DNA from: Dendrocalamus latiflorus
Taxonomy: Eukaryota; Streptophyta; Magnoliopsida; Poales; Poaceae
Reading direction: 5' to 3'
DNA length: 64,000 bases
Assembly (NCBI GenBank): GCA_017311315.1
Contig: CM029646.1
Span: 2,635,738 to 2,699,737, forward strand
How positions within the stretch are numbered: position 1 is the stretch's first letter; each line of letters opens with the position of its first letter. Under the pieces are notes generated by a model, which ran no database searches, was not told the origin of the DNA, and saw nothing but the letters and a program-made list of their open reading frames with translations. Made by a program: the position numbers and the translations under genes. This document shows positions 34,240-46,481 of the stretch, piece after piece.

Positions 34240-35856
34240 GAGGTCTAGTTCGGGTGCGGCAATACCGCTTTGGAGAGTAGTAGTACCGCATTGCAGTAGT
34301 ACCGGTATGTTGCATGCGGTACTACTGATCTTCGTAGAAAAACATGTTTTTGGGTATTGTGACATGGATTGAGTTGGGATAACTTAGGTCTTTGTATTAA
34401 GATTGCATGATGCATGTTTTGGCTAACGTGGGTCATGTTGTGAAGGACTTGTGCCCGAAAACGATTTCTTTGTCTTTGGATGTGCAGGGTCGCTTGGAGT
34501 CAAGCATAATCAACGGCGAGAATCAAAGCTATTTTCATGGAGTAGCTGAGGCCCAGAATGATCAAAAATGCCGGGTGAGATGGTGAGCTCAAGTATGGCA
34601 TAAGAAAGACAGAAAATATTGAAGACGAGCTCTAACTGCGAGATTGCACCATGTGGTTTGGACTGTCCAAGTGAATCGTGATTCGTGGAACCGAGACTAG
34701 AGAGACTTGGCGATGCGTGGTAAGCTAGTGGTGCATCTACACGTGACAAGCATGCGGATTACTTGCAAAGGATGGTGATAATCGGGTCAACAAAGAGTAT
34801 TTTGGTAGTTTAATCAAAATACCAGAAACCAACTTGGATCAAAACCGTGGTGCGTTGGAGAGCCGCTTAGGTCAAAGTGGAGCTGGTTCGATCGAGACAG
34901 ATCAAGGCTAAGGACTTAGCGGATTCGGGCTGATGCACTTTGAAAAGCGTGTATAAATGACATGTGTGAGTTAAAAACCCGTATGTGAGGGATTATCAGG
35001 TTTTCCTCATTGTGATAGTGGATAGAGTCCACTAAGAGCTAGGTGTGGCTGGTTGCCCACCTATTTAACGGGTTGGGATGAAGACATGTAGTTAACCATC
35101 TAATCTATCTCTCTTGTGACTTCATATCTATGGTTAGGGTTTAAAAGTTGAGTGCCATATGTGCTCTTTGTCCTTCAAAGTGGAGTGGTTGTAAAACTTT
35201 CCTCCACTAGAAGCAATAAAATCAAACTTTGATCATCTCCATGGGTATTCCTTGTTTTAATTGATTTGATCTTGATTTAGTTGGTTTTGATCTCTCCTCT
35301 TCCCTCTTCATGATCTTATTGTGCCAAAGACGTATAAGAGATAAAGATAATCTTGAAAAATCAATCTCCACCCATCTAGATATTTTGGTAGTAAGTTCAT
35401 CAAGAAACTTGGTTTTTGCATATTTGTTATCCTTCAAGTGATTTCTTGATTTGAAAGTTTTTGGCATGGTTTCTTCGATGTTGTAACTTGTTGTGACATG
35501 TGAAAAATACATCTAGAGCCATCTTGGCTATTATTCTCCCACGAGAAAGTCATATTCACCGTTTTGGGTTTTTTATCGGTTTTGGTGCAATCTACTTTTA
35601 GGCTGAAAAAATGTCTCACTTTTGATAATGATTTTCATGATCGTTTATGGGAATAAGTTCATAATATCCTAGAGAAGATCCATGCAAAATTTTATGTCAT
35701 TTGGATCTACGGATCAAAAGTTCCATCGATATTAGTTTTTGAAATCGTGCTGAAATCACTGTTCACCCCGATTTATTGTAGCAGCAGTACCATGATTACT
35801 GTAGCGATAGTGCCGCAGATACTGTATCAAGCAATAGTACCGCAAGTTCAGTGATG
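34240..35856 (+). mobile_element. Diverged LTR related to the 53.6-kb solo LTR
   Basis: The order of landmarks parallels the solo LTR at 53634-55807: a central AAAACCCGT(A/T) box, a GTCCACTAAG or ATCCACTAAGG box, GGTTAGGGTTT, a GGAGTGG..AAAA segment and a late region on the theme ATCCTAGAGAAGATC. GTACCGCA motifs occur at both ends. No TG or CA boundary or target duplication was found; the right side is cut by the CYP90A upstream repeat. Confidence 0.5.
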
Positions 35857-36531
35857 GCTTCAAGCAGCATGGCTCCTTCCATAGGCACGTCGACCCCTAG
35901 AAATTGGAATTAGAGATGAATTGGGACTCTAATCCTACGTTGCCAATTCAACTCTCCCGACAAAAGGACCCTTAGCGACAATATGTGGTGTTATACATGT
36001 GTAGGTGCATTTCTAGGAGCAAACCTGGGCGGATTTGTTTTGGCTTATTCGTGGCTTATACTCGTACTGTCAACAGTAACTAGCTTTTAAACGATGCGTT
36101 TTTTCAAGGTGAAGTCACTAGGAAGATTGTAGTAAAAAGTGTACTGAGTTCAACTGTACTGGTCAAAATCGCATGTGACTATTTTCCTGTGAGTATTACC
36201 TCTTACGAATAGCCAGAATTAAAATATTTATGCCATAAACCATCAGTCCAAAAGAACCCACACTAAATAGCCAAGTTTGAAAGGAGTATATATATGCAAT
36301 TTCCCTGTTTCTTTTTACCAAAAAACATCCCGCATCCTTTTGCCCCCATCATTGCCCTTTTGGACCAAAGCACATTTTGTTTTTTATCCATCCAACTCTA
36401 AACAACTTTTCTTAAACTCTCATCTTCAATTGTTTTTTTTATGTCAGCCACCTACAAATATTCCCGCAAACACCCCAATCCAATCCTTTGGCTGTCGAAG
36501 TGTCACCAATCTTAGTCCCACTCCAAAGTCC
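35857..36531 (+). repeat. Upstream copy of duplicated CYP90A 5' region
   Basis: This block repeats the sequence directly upstream of CYP90A (36835-37546), in the same orientation, about 1 kb away. Shared phrases include CTAGAAATTGGAATTAGAGA, GACAATATGTGGTGTTATA, TTTGGACCAAAGCACATTTT and CTCATCTTCAATTGTTTTTT. It ends where the 5' UTR homology stops, short of any ATG. An LTR-like tail (36541-36661, ending GGTCCTACA) separates the two copies. Confidence 0.85.
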
Positions 36532-36834
36532 TAATTTTGTGGGGAATTCTATCCTAATTTTTATAGTTTTGTAGTTATTGAAGTGAAGGATTGATGAATA
36601 TTTGAGGGGGAAATTTTGAAGCATCATTCGCCTCCTCTCTGTTGTCATATTCGGTCCTACACCGATCCATAATTATGATGCACCGACGAGCACCCCTCTC
36701 GGTTGGCACCAAGCTCTTAAGAACCTCAACCGCCGCCGCCAAGCTCCTAAGGACCTCAACCACCGCCGACAACTTCCCCTACTTCCTATCCGATCCCCAC
36801 CGCTCACTACTCTAGATCTAGTCACCGCCTAGCT

Positions 36835-37546
36835 GCTTCAAGCAGGATGGCTCCTTCCTTAGGCACGGCGACCCCCCTAGAAATTGGAATTAGAGACGAT
36901 TCCAAATTCACCATAAATTGAATTGGGACTCCAATCCTACGTTGCCAATTCAACTCTCCCAACGAAACAACCCTTAGCGACAATATGTGGTGTTATATTT
37001 GTGTAGGTGCATTTCTAGGAGCAAAGCTGGGCGGGTTCGTTTTGGCTTATTCGTGACTTATGTTCATATTGTCTACAGTAATTAGTTTTTAAACGGTGTA
37101 TTTTTTTTTAAAAACGGAGTCAATAGTAAGTTTGTAGTAAAAAGTGTACTGAGTTCAGCTGTACCGGCCAAAATTGTATGCGACTATTTTTTGTGCATAT
37201 TACCTTTTGGAAAAAGTTAGAATTTAAATATTTAAGCTATAAATTATCGGTCTAAAAGAATCCATCCTAAATAGCCAAGTTTGAAAGGGGTGTATATGCA
37301 GTTTCCCTGTTTCTTTTTACCAAAAAAATAAACATCTCGCATCCTTTTGCCCCATCATTGCCCTTTTGGACCAAAGCACATTTTGTATTTTATCCATCCA
37401 ACTCTAAACAACTTTTGTTAAACTCTCATCTTCAATTGTTTTTTTTATATATATATCAGCCACCTACAAATATACCCGCAAACATCCCCGATCCAATCCT
37501 CTGGCTGTCGGAGCGTCACCGATCTCAGTCCCACTCCCAAGTCCTC
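36835..37546 (+). promoter_or_regulatory. CYP90A proximal promoter and 5' UTR
   Basis: Immediately upstream of the CYP90A ATG, this is the downstream member of the tandem duplication. A TATATATATAT tract at 37447-37457 is a candidate TATA region; the matching position in the upstream copy lacks it (TTTTTTATGTCAGCC). A GGCCTGTTC-family MITE-like segment lies at about 37040-37270 in this copy and at 36050-36260 in the other. Confidence 0.6.
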
Positions 37547-37580
37547 ACCCAACGAAGCCAAAACGCACACGGCCGCGGCC

Positions 37581-40202
37581 ATGGACGCGGACGCGCTGCT
37601 CATCCTGGCCGCCGGCATCGTCGTCACCGTGGCGCTCAAATGGCTCCTCGCGGGCTCCGCCGTCGGGCGGCTGAAGCAGAGGGCCCGGCTGCCGCCGGGG
37701 AACACGGGGCTGCCTCTGATTGGTGAGACGCTGCGGCTGATCTCGGCGTACAAGACGCCCAACCCGGAGCCCTTCATCGACGAGCGCGTGGCGCGGCACG
37801 GCGGCGTCTTCACCACCCACGTCTTCGGCGAGCGCACCGTCTTCTCCGCCGACCCGGCCTTCAACCGCCGCCTCCTCGCCGCCGAGGGCCGCGCCGTCGA
37901 CTGCAGCTACCCCTCCTCCATCGCCACGCTCCTCGGCGCGCACTCCCTCCTCCTCACCCGCGGCCACGCGCACAAGCGGCTTCACTCACTCACCCTCACC
38001 CGCCTCGGCCGCCCCGCCTCGCCGCCCCTCCTCGCGCACATCGACCGCCTTGTGCTCGCGACCATGCACCAGTGGGAGCCCACCGCCACCGTCCGCCTCC
38101 TAGACGAGGCCAAGAAGATCACCTTCAACCTCACCGTCAAGCAGCTTGTCAGCATCGAACCGGGACCTTGGACCGAGAGCCTCCGCCGCGAGTACGTCAA
38201 GCTCATCGACGGCTTTTTCTCCATCCCCTTCCCTTTCGCCTCCCTCCTTCCCTTCACAACCTACGGCCAGGCCCTCAAGGTGCTCGTTCTTTTGCCTTCC
38301 TCCATTTTTTTCCCAATGCGCATTGCATTTGCCTTGTGACGAATTGGTGTGTGCTGTTGCCAATAAAGTTGCATCATTTGATTTAATCTAGGCGAGGAAG
38401 AAGGTAGCCGAGGCACTGCGGGAGGTGATAAGAAAGAGGATGGAGCAAAGAGGTGAGGAAAATGGAGTGAAGGGAGAGATTGAGGAGAAGAGGGAGAAGA
38501 AGGACATGGTGGAGGAGCTTCTTGAAGCGGAGGGTGGGAGCTTCTCCGAGGAGGAGATGGTGGACTTCTGCCTGTCTCTGCTGGTGGCTGGGTACGAGAC
38601 GACGCCCGTCCTCATGACGCTCGCCGTGAAGTTCCTCACCGAGACGCCGTCTGCGCTGGCAGAGCTCAAGGTATGAATAATGAGAATTTGTTCAGTAATT
38701 GTCAATTCTTGTGCACGTGTGGTAGTAGGTACTGTCAAATGGGTCGGACATTGGGAAGATATGCCAACCAATTTCATAATGTGTCGCTATACTTGGGATC
38801 AGATTTGGTATACCTTTCGTGCGTCATCTCTTGTCCAAAAGAAAATTTGCTGGTGCCGGCTTGTTGTTTTAGGTCAAGTTCGAGTACAGCCTTGTTAATT
38901 CAGATAACAGTTTGTTCATTGCAAGATTATTGTTCGTATTTGTTGCTCACTATGAGCATCCTGGTTTGGGACTCAGGTGACGTTGACTAATTCTTTATCT
39001 GCTTGTGTTCCTAAGCTATCCAACCGAACAGCCAAAGTGAGAATTATTAGCAGGAACTACATAGTAGGACTGAATCTCTGAAGCTCTTCTACAACTATTG
39101 ATTTCAGTCAATTAAGCCATGAGATTTTATTGCTTCAAGTGATATTCTACTTCACTACATGTGCAATCAATCCAGATGTCTTGCTGATTTTACAGGAAGA
39201 GCACAACAATATTAGAGACATGAAAGGCGAAAACCAACCCCTAGAGTGGAGTGATTACAAGTCAATGCCATTCACTCAATGTGTAATGATTCCAAAGCCC
39301 CTATATTGGTTTCTATATCATGCCAAAAACATGACGCCACATAGTAGCATTATGAAATGCATTTCTTGAAAAGAACATTTGAGCACAGCGGGATTTTTCA
39401 CATCAAATGAAGGGATGACATTTCTGCAGGTGATAAATGAGACACTTCGTGTGGCTAACATTATTAGTGGGGTATTCAGGCGAGCAAACACTGATATTCA
39501 TTTTAATGGTATTTCAATAGAAACCCACTGAAGTTTTCAGAACCTTTGAATCGGGAACAATCATTCATGTGTAACATTTACTTTTATTCATTAGGCTACA
39601 CTATTCCAAAGGGCTGCAAAATTTTTGCTTCATTCCGAGCTGTGCACCTTAGTAACGAACACTATGAGAATGCCCGGACGTTTGATCCTTGGAGATGGCA
39701 GGTACTCTTTAGATTGCTATGGTCTACTTATTCTGTTATGCCTCGGCTTAGAAAAGTAAAGTAAATGCATGCAGAAGCAAACTGTTTTATGGCATGTAAT
39801 AATTTGTTGTTGTGCAGAGCAACAATAAACTTCAGAATGCAGTAGGGGCCAATTTATTTACTCCCTTTGGCGGTGGACCTAGGTTGTGCCCTGGCTATGA
39901 GCTTGCTCGGGTTGTCATTTCTGTTTTCCTCCATCATCTTGTAACTCGCTTTAGGTAAGCTATCTTTATCTTTGGAGTTTCTACACTCACTGTTTGCTAG
40001 CGTAGGGTCTAGATAATCTGCAAATGAAATTTCAGTATGCGTGTTCTAAACTGGATGCCACTCTGATTCCATTGGGCGTCTTGGCCAATGAATTTGCAGC
40101 TGGGAAGCAGCTGAGGAAGATAGACTTGTCTTCTTTCCCACCACCCGAACACTCAAAGGATACCCTATCAATATCAGGCAGCGATCGGAATCTATTTGCT
40201 AA
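37581..40202 (+). CDS. CYP90A: Cytochrome P450 CYP90A (CPD-type, brassinosteroid synthesis)
   Basis: Seven exons: 37581-38279, 38392-38670, 39196-39282, 39430-39508, 39595-39701, 39818-39954 and 40100-40202, giving 496 codons plus stop without a lesion. The N-terminal membrane anchor is residues about 5-25, then the LPPGNTGLP hinge. The I-helix has VAGYETTPVLM, the K-helix ExxR is ETLR, and the heme loop is FTPFGGGPRLCPGYELAR. The C-terminus reads FFPTTRTLKGYPIN. Agreement with my memory of rice CYP90A3/A4 is very close throughout. Family role: the C-3 oxidation of brassinosteroid precursors in the endoplasmic reticulum, feedback-regulated by brassinosteroid. The duplicated 5' region may affect its expression. 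The Pro in AGYETTP is a slight departure from the Ser I recall. Confidence 0.93.
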
Positions 40203-42460
40203 CCTCACATTGGTTTCCGGTTGCTCGTATCACGAAAGCAAAATTAAATATAGATAAAGGAAGAGAAAAAAAATGGCTGATAGCTAGTGTATTTTTGTTC
40301 TTTTTATTCCCTTCATCTTGAACCTAGCACACAACAGCATTGTTGTGTTGCTTGTAACATATGACCTAAGCAGTTAGTTTGTACTGGTTACAAATACCAT
40401 TTTGTCGTGTATTTGTCTGTCCTAAGAGCTTGTCCTTTATATGGCTATCCTAAATGATGAGATGTAGTACAATATTATCGACAAGATGCTGTTCTATCAA
40501 CAATAGGGATAAGAAAGATGCATGCCATCTCCTCGTTGAACTGTGTTCAGCTATCAATCCTTATCAAACATATCACTGTCATGAACTGTTCTTAAGTCTG
40601 AAAACACGTACATGTTTCTGCTAGAAGCATTAAAAACTACTGTGGCAAGTTTGGTATTGTATTACGTATTTGTATGCGCATTGGTTACTATTTTACACAC
40701 CATGAAACAAAGTGATGTTCAGATGTAGGACCTGCAGGTGACAATGAACACTCATGGTTTCAGACTTCACAGGATGCGCTGTATGCGCCTAGCCGCCTAC
40801 AGTGTGCAATATAAATATAAACATGACTGTATTGTCTGAATCGGCTGTGCAAATGCAGTGAAGGGCCAAGAGCAGTGTTCAACCTGCCCAGTAAACAGTA
40901 AACTGCATACAGCCGACACTGCTTTATGTTTCCCTCTTCTCGACGGATCACATCAAGGACTTTATGTTTCACTGCTGCTGCTGTTGCAACCGATGGCGCA
41001 CGCTGGCATGCCCCTATCCATGCGTACTTGACAGTACAGTGGCACCAGCCAGAGATAGGTGAGGTCCCAGATCTTGAAATGAAATGCTTGCATGACTGGG
41101 GCTTACTTAGCGAGCGTGCAGTGCCTTTCATGCATGCATGCATGGCCTTTTTTTTCTTTCTCTGTGGTCTGTTAGGCTGTCGCGATCGTGAAAGGGGGAG
41201 GGCATGCAAAGGGCCTGTCGGAGCAATCATACAACCGATCTCTTCGCCATGTTCTTCCTTCTCTGCTGATCTACTTTTTTTTGGGGAAGACGATGCTTCC
41301 TGAATCCTGAAGCCATCCATGGATGCGTGCAAATGCAAGATATTCATAGGATTCCCTTGTGGAATATCTTAGCTTACCTAGTTAAGAGAGTGTGCTGCGA
41401 TCACTCGTTTTTTTTTTGGGCTGCGAATCGGATCGGATGTTCTTCAGTAGGATAGCAAATCATCGCATTGACGTAGAATCTAAGATTTTTTCTGATTATA
41501 CCAAAGAAACATTTTTTAAAAAAAATTATACCTTATAATCCTATCCGACTCTACCAAAGGAACATTTTTTTAAAAAAAATCTACATTTTCGAAACAATAC
41601 TTTTAGAACTTGTGTTTACAAAAATGTAGTGCAAAAGAAAGATCATTTGTTATTTATGCATATTATGATGGACATGAAGAAATAAAAGTAGAAATTTGCA
41701 ATTAAAGGGACGTATGCGACTAATTTTTTTTATTATAAATCACTAGAATCAATAGGATTGGGTATGATTGTACAAAAACTTTGACTACGATCCTAGAAAT
41801 TTTTGTTAGAATCGTGATAGTATTAAGATCCTACCAAATTAAGAGTCTACTATAGGATCAAATCGGTCCAGTCGATCTGAGTCAGAGAAGCGTGGAATCG
41901 TATCACTAGAATAGAGATTCTAACAACTTTGAGGCTAGGGCTTATGACTTTTTGCCCTAGTATGAGTGCTCATGCAAATGAACCGGAAACCAATAAGCCG
42001 CTTCTAAAATACTATATCGATAAGTCGCTTCGAATCGGCGACGGAGAAACCGTTCCACTTATTTAATTAAAGAAATTATAAATTATAAGTTATAAGCTGA
42101 AAAGAATAAATCCATTACACGAACGCTGGAACATTCTTGTGGACCGTAGAGGAACAGCACAGCTCGATCACTTGACTGGCACTTCTTCTATCTACTGAAA
42201 TCCATATGTCCATGCTGAAAAAGCGAGCCATAACTGTTTCCTTAATCATGGGATCATACGTGCACATTACCAAAAGAAACTAAGAAATTGCAGCATCGCA
42301 AAAGGCATTCACCATCTTGGTAAAAAACAAGGCTGTACCTGTGGACGATTCGCAACCAGCCATGCATGCCACAATGACGGCAAAGTTGGCTATGCACCAT
42401 CTTGCCGGGCCGGGGTCTACTTTGCACAAGGCTGTGCACCGTGAGTACTGCCCAATAATC
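40203..42460. other. Spacer, no gene seen
   Basis: The first few hundred bases are probably the CYP90A 3' UTR. Overlapping frames on both strands at 40760-41347 show no domain and oppose each other. 41400-41900 is AT-rich with repeated CTACCAAA/ATACCAAAGAAACA phrases. Confidence 0.4.
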
Positions 42461-42981
42461 AAGCAAACCCATTAACATTCATTAATTCGAAAAGACATCA
42501 ATTTAGAAAGGAACTCATTGTCATAGATGAAAAGTCTTAATCATGAATGAAAAAATCTCAATCATGAAGCCTAAGCACCATGTTGCCCCTGTTATATATA
42601 TATACCTTCTATTTTTGGTGCAGTTATGTACTTTTTTTAAGACATACTCCTTTTTATGTGCGTATATGCAGGTGTTTGTAAAATATGCTAAAAACTATAC
42701 TCTCTTGCAATTTTTTCATGTAGTTCGCATCGAAGCATCTTATTATTAGTATATGAGTATACCCAAAATGATAAAAGAGTATATCAAGTTCGTTTAGATG
42801 GTATTTTAGAGGTGGGAATAACTGCACCCAAAAATAGAAGGTATATATATAACAGGGGCACCATGGTACCTAGGCTCCATGATTGAGACTTTCCATCCAT
42901 GATTGATTTAGCATGCTAAATCAATGACTCCTTTTCCAAATCGATGTCTTTTTGAATTAATGAATGTTAACGTGTTTGCCT
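42461..42981. repeat. Long fold-back repeat, about 520 bp
   Basis: Left arm about 42461-42636 and right arm about 42815-42981 are imperfect reverse complements. Outer part: AAGCAAACCCATTAACATTC against GAATGTTAACGTGTTTGCCT. Inner part: CCCCTGTTATATATATATAC against GTATATATATAACAGGGG. The loop is about 180 bp. A further palindrome TTTAGCATGCTAAA sits at 42908. I see no target duplication. Confidence 0.8.
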
Positions 42982-44024
42982 GATATATTATATACATCCT
43001 AATTACTTTGAGAAGATTTGATTTTTGACTATAGGAGGGAATTCGGTTTAAGGTGGAGATGGTTGAAGTTTAATCCGAATTCGTATCGTGTTCATATAGG
43101 ACACTGCATCATCTCATATCAGATGTGGCATGATCGGTGCAAGAACCAAGCGCATGCTGTGTCAAATGTGGTGTCAACCTCGCTGCAACCAACTCTAATT
43201 TGTTTTCCTTCTCTGTGTAGGGCTCGTTTCTCTTGTCCTATATATGTACTCCTGTAATTCATAGGAAAAGCAAGCACTTTATTGTAATATCTTCTCATGC
43301 AATAATTTGCTTTTATGTATCCGTATTTTTCTATAAAAGTTTTTTTATGTGTCTTTAATTTATTTTATTTCTATTTCTATCGTGTGTTTTACAACAGATG
43401 GTGAGGGGGATCCTGTGCTCAAGTGCAACGTCTGCCGTGTGCAACGAGAGTGCAGACACGATGCACGTCACGGGCCGACCGTGGAGTGGACAGAAGGTGA
43501 TCACTGGAAGTTTAGTGCAGAGGGGGATATGTGTGTGAAATGGATGTGATGTCCAGCTATGTCCGTTTGTTTATTGCTAAGATCATCAAAGGCTCGTGGT
43601 ATTATCACTGACATGTTTCGTCAAAAAAAAAAGACACTAGCGCTGGTGTGCGCTAGTCTCATCACGGCGATATAAATTCCTAGGAGATTCGTGTGTGATT
43701 TTAGTCGATATAAATAAAGTTGCTATAGAATATACGATAATCGACTAGGAGATCTCACTTTAAAAAGCACGTCATTCCACGCAGAGACCTGGCGGTTTGG
43801 GCTTGTGGTGTACTGTGAACCGTGCATTTACGGATGCACGATGCAGATACAGCGAGCGGCAATTCTGTAGAAACAGGTGGGCGGCGCAGTCTTCATTCTC
43901 GCCACAAAAAAAACGACTTTCTCGCGACTCGCAGGTCAAGTCTCGCCTGGGTTAGCCGGTAAGGGACTCATCAGGAGCTAGGGTTTGATCTTTGGGGGAG
44001 AGGGGGGAAGGAGTCGAGGAGAAG
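42982..44024. other. Spacer and UBL5 5' flank
   Basis: A Cys-containing frame follows an AG at 43398 (CNVCRVQRECRHDARH) but has no partner exons or known domain. The UBL5 5' UTR probably begins near 43900. Confidence 0.35.
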
Positions 44025-44197
44025 ATGATCGAGGTGGTGCTCAACGACCGGCTGGGCAAGAAGGTGAGGGTGAAGTGCAACGAGGACGACACCATCGGCG
44101 ACCTCAAGAAGCTGGTCGCGGCGCAGACGGGGACGAGGCCCGAGAAGATCCGCATCCAGAAGTGGTACAACATCTACAAGGACCACATCACCCTCAA

Positions 44198-44246
<49 letters not shown>
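44025..44246 (+). CDS. UBL5: Ubiquitin-like protein 5 (Hub1)
   Basis: 73 residues, the exact usual length: [53 protein letters not shown] and GMGLELYYN. It ends in the double Tyr plus one residue typical of Hub1/UBL5, with no GlyGly for conjugation. Family role: a non-covalent spliceosome modifier that binds the HIND motif of Snu66. The frame is open upstream to 43992 (MGERGEGVEEK), but family length and conservation favour the ATG at 44025. The stop TAG is directly followed by GTAATA, a likely splice donor, so the 3' UTR is probably interrupted by an intron. Confidence 0.93.
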
Positions 44247-44248
<2 letters not shown>

Positions 44249-45226
44249 AATAGCTCTAGTCCTGCTAATTTCCTCTCACTTTCGGAGTTTCTTGCGTGAC
44301 GACTGGGGCTCGTCAATTGGGAGGGTTTAATTTGGGGGCGCGGCGCTGTACCAATTTCCCTATCTGAAAGATAGGCTATGGTCTCTGATCTCAGGATAGT
44401 ATGATATGTTGAATCCCTAACTGCTTACTGGTGAGGAAATAGGAGGGTTTATTTCGGGGCGCTTTTAGTTCCTAATCCTTCTATGGATCTGATATGATAT
44501 CTTTCGTTGTATTCACAAGGATTTCAGATTGGGTATCTTTGATGAGTGATGATGATGCTAAGTTGCTGAGAGTGGGTAGCCTACCATGTCAAATTTTGTA
44601 ATTGACGCTCCAGCTGTTTGGAAATACCATGCTATCCAATTTGAGTTTCTGTGCACAATCAAATTCTTCAACTGTGAGCCTATGCGGAACTGAAGTGCAA
44701 TCAACTAGAGATTGAGGACTGTGTTTTATTGCTGAGTTTCTATTGAACTCTTGCTTTCCTGAAAATAATATGCTTTACAAGATAGTACTAACTTCTTTTA
44801 GGATATCTGTAATGATCTCCTGCAACTTGCTAGAATCATGCGATGTTCATTTTCCTTGTAATTTGGTGCCCTGAACTCGTCCTTGTTAAGCTTGTTAAGT
44901 CAATTGGCAAGGTTTAGCTTGTTAGCTTTCTTGCCAATTCTTAGAAATGTGGGCAAGAGCCCAGAGGATTAAGTATATTGTGAACCTTTTCTTACTAGTA
45001 TTGCATTCAGTATTTCACAATTCAATCGATTTAATAATACGTGGGAAAACCATTCATTCTGTTTACTTATTGGGGACGGATGTCCTTGGTCTTATTGTAT
45101 TCCCTACTAAACACCACAGATATTTTGATCGTGTTATGCTTTAGGAATTTGTGCTTTTGATTGTTTAGTGGACTGAAGTATAGGAACTTTTACTTATTCC
45201 AGGTAGAATCTGGACTTGGTTTTTAT

Positions 45227-45450
45227 GGGCCAGTTCCTTTTGGCTGCGGTTTGTGGTTTTTGGGCTGTTTGTACGAGAGATTACAGAGTAACAGAAACTC
45301 ACGTGCGGTTTTCGCCGATATAAATGGAGTCAATAAAGTATGTACTACAATTAACTAGTAGACCCTATCTTGAAAAAAATACTCCGTTTAAAAGCTAGTT
45401 AATGTAGAAAAGCCGAAAAACAACTTTTAGAAGCTGAAAAGAACAGGGCC
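45227..45450. mobile_element. MITE, GGCCTGTTC family
   Basis: Ends GGGCCAGTTCCTTTTGGC and, reversed, GGCCCTGTTCTTTTCAGC. TAT flanks both sides (45224-45226 and 45451-45453). Confidence 0.65.
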
Positions 45451-45591
45451 TATGATTGTTACGTTAGGACTTAGGACCATCCAATGTGCAGTATCTGATG
45501 TCTTCGCTTGAATTTAATCAATTTATTAGAAAAGCAAGATTACCTCCTTATGAATTAGAGCTTAATTTGAGAGTTTCTCTTGGGGCTTGAG

Positions 45592-46481
45592 CATGGTTCA
45601 AGAAGGCGGCCTGGGCGGCTGCGTAGGCGCTGGGCGGCGCCCGGTCTTGGCCCCTAGTCGGGTGGTTGGGTGGCGAGGCGGTTCAAGGCGGGAAGAACGC
45701 GGTCTAAGGCGGGGCCAGGCGGCCTAGGCACGGCGGATGGGGCGGCGCGGAGGGAGCAGCGGGGATGGGGAAAAGTGTTACCGCACACGAGGCCGTCGCC
45801 GCCGCCGTCGATTCGCCGGATTCCGCATCACCATCTTCCCTCCGAACGTCCGCCATCTTCTCTGCCTTGCCGGAGGGGAGGTCTTCCCCCCTCCCGTCCG
45901 CCGCTCCCGTGGCCGCCGCCGTCGGATCCGGACTTCCCGTGCCAGATCCCGCCTCCGGATCCGGACTCCCCGCGCCAGATCCGGAGAGATGGAGGAGGCG
46001 GGCGGCGGCGATCTTCGGGGGAGCGATGGGGAGGCGGGCGACGGGATCTGCGAGGGAGGCGGCGGCGATCTGCGGGGGAGAGTGGGGGAGGCGGCGGCGA
46101 TTTGCGGGAGAGAGTGGGGGAGGTGGGCGCGACCGCGCGAATGAGCGGGGAGGCGGCAGAGGATTTAGGGTTAGGGTTAGAGTCGGGGGCGCGAATATGT
46201 GGGGCGGCGCGGTCGCGCGGATGGAATTAGGGTTAGGCCGTTAGGGTTAGAAGATCTGGACCGTTAGATCTTTATCAGACGATCTAAAATCTGACTAATT
46301 GTTTTAAACATTAGTTATAAGATTTGATGACTCGATCTGAGACGTTAGATCTTAGATATATAGCAAATATATACTTATCATCTGCCTATTGTCTTTATTA
46401 TTAATTTGGCCGCCTAGGCCCGCCTAGGCGCTAGGCCCCACCTGGCCGCCCGCCTAGCGCCTAGCGCCTACTTGAACACTG
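45592..46481. mobile_element. Non-autonomous hAT element, 890 bp
   Basis: Ends CATGGTTCAAGAAGGCGG and, reversed, CAGTGTTCAAGTAGGCGC. A perfect 8-bp target duplication GGCTTGAG lies at 45584-45591 and 46482-46489. The interior is very GC-rich, with Pro/Arg-coding frames on the plus strand and telomere-like TTAGGGTTAGGGTTAG near 46167. No transposase is present. Confidence 0.85.

Noticed and set aside
40760..41347. 195-codon minus-strand frame overlapped by a 125-codon plus-strand frame
   Set aside because: No domain, no splice context and opposed frames of similar quality; likely chance.
43349..43549. Cys-rich frame with CNVC and CRH motifs, considered a zinc finger
   Set aside because: The spacing fits no zinc-finger family I know, and there is no partner exon.
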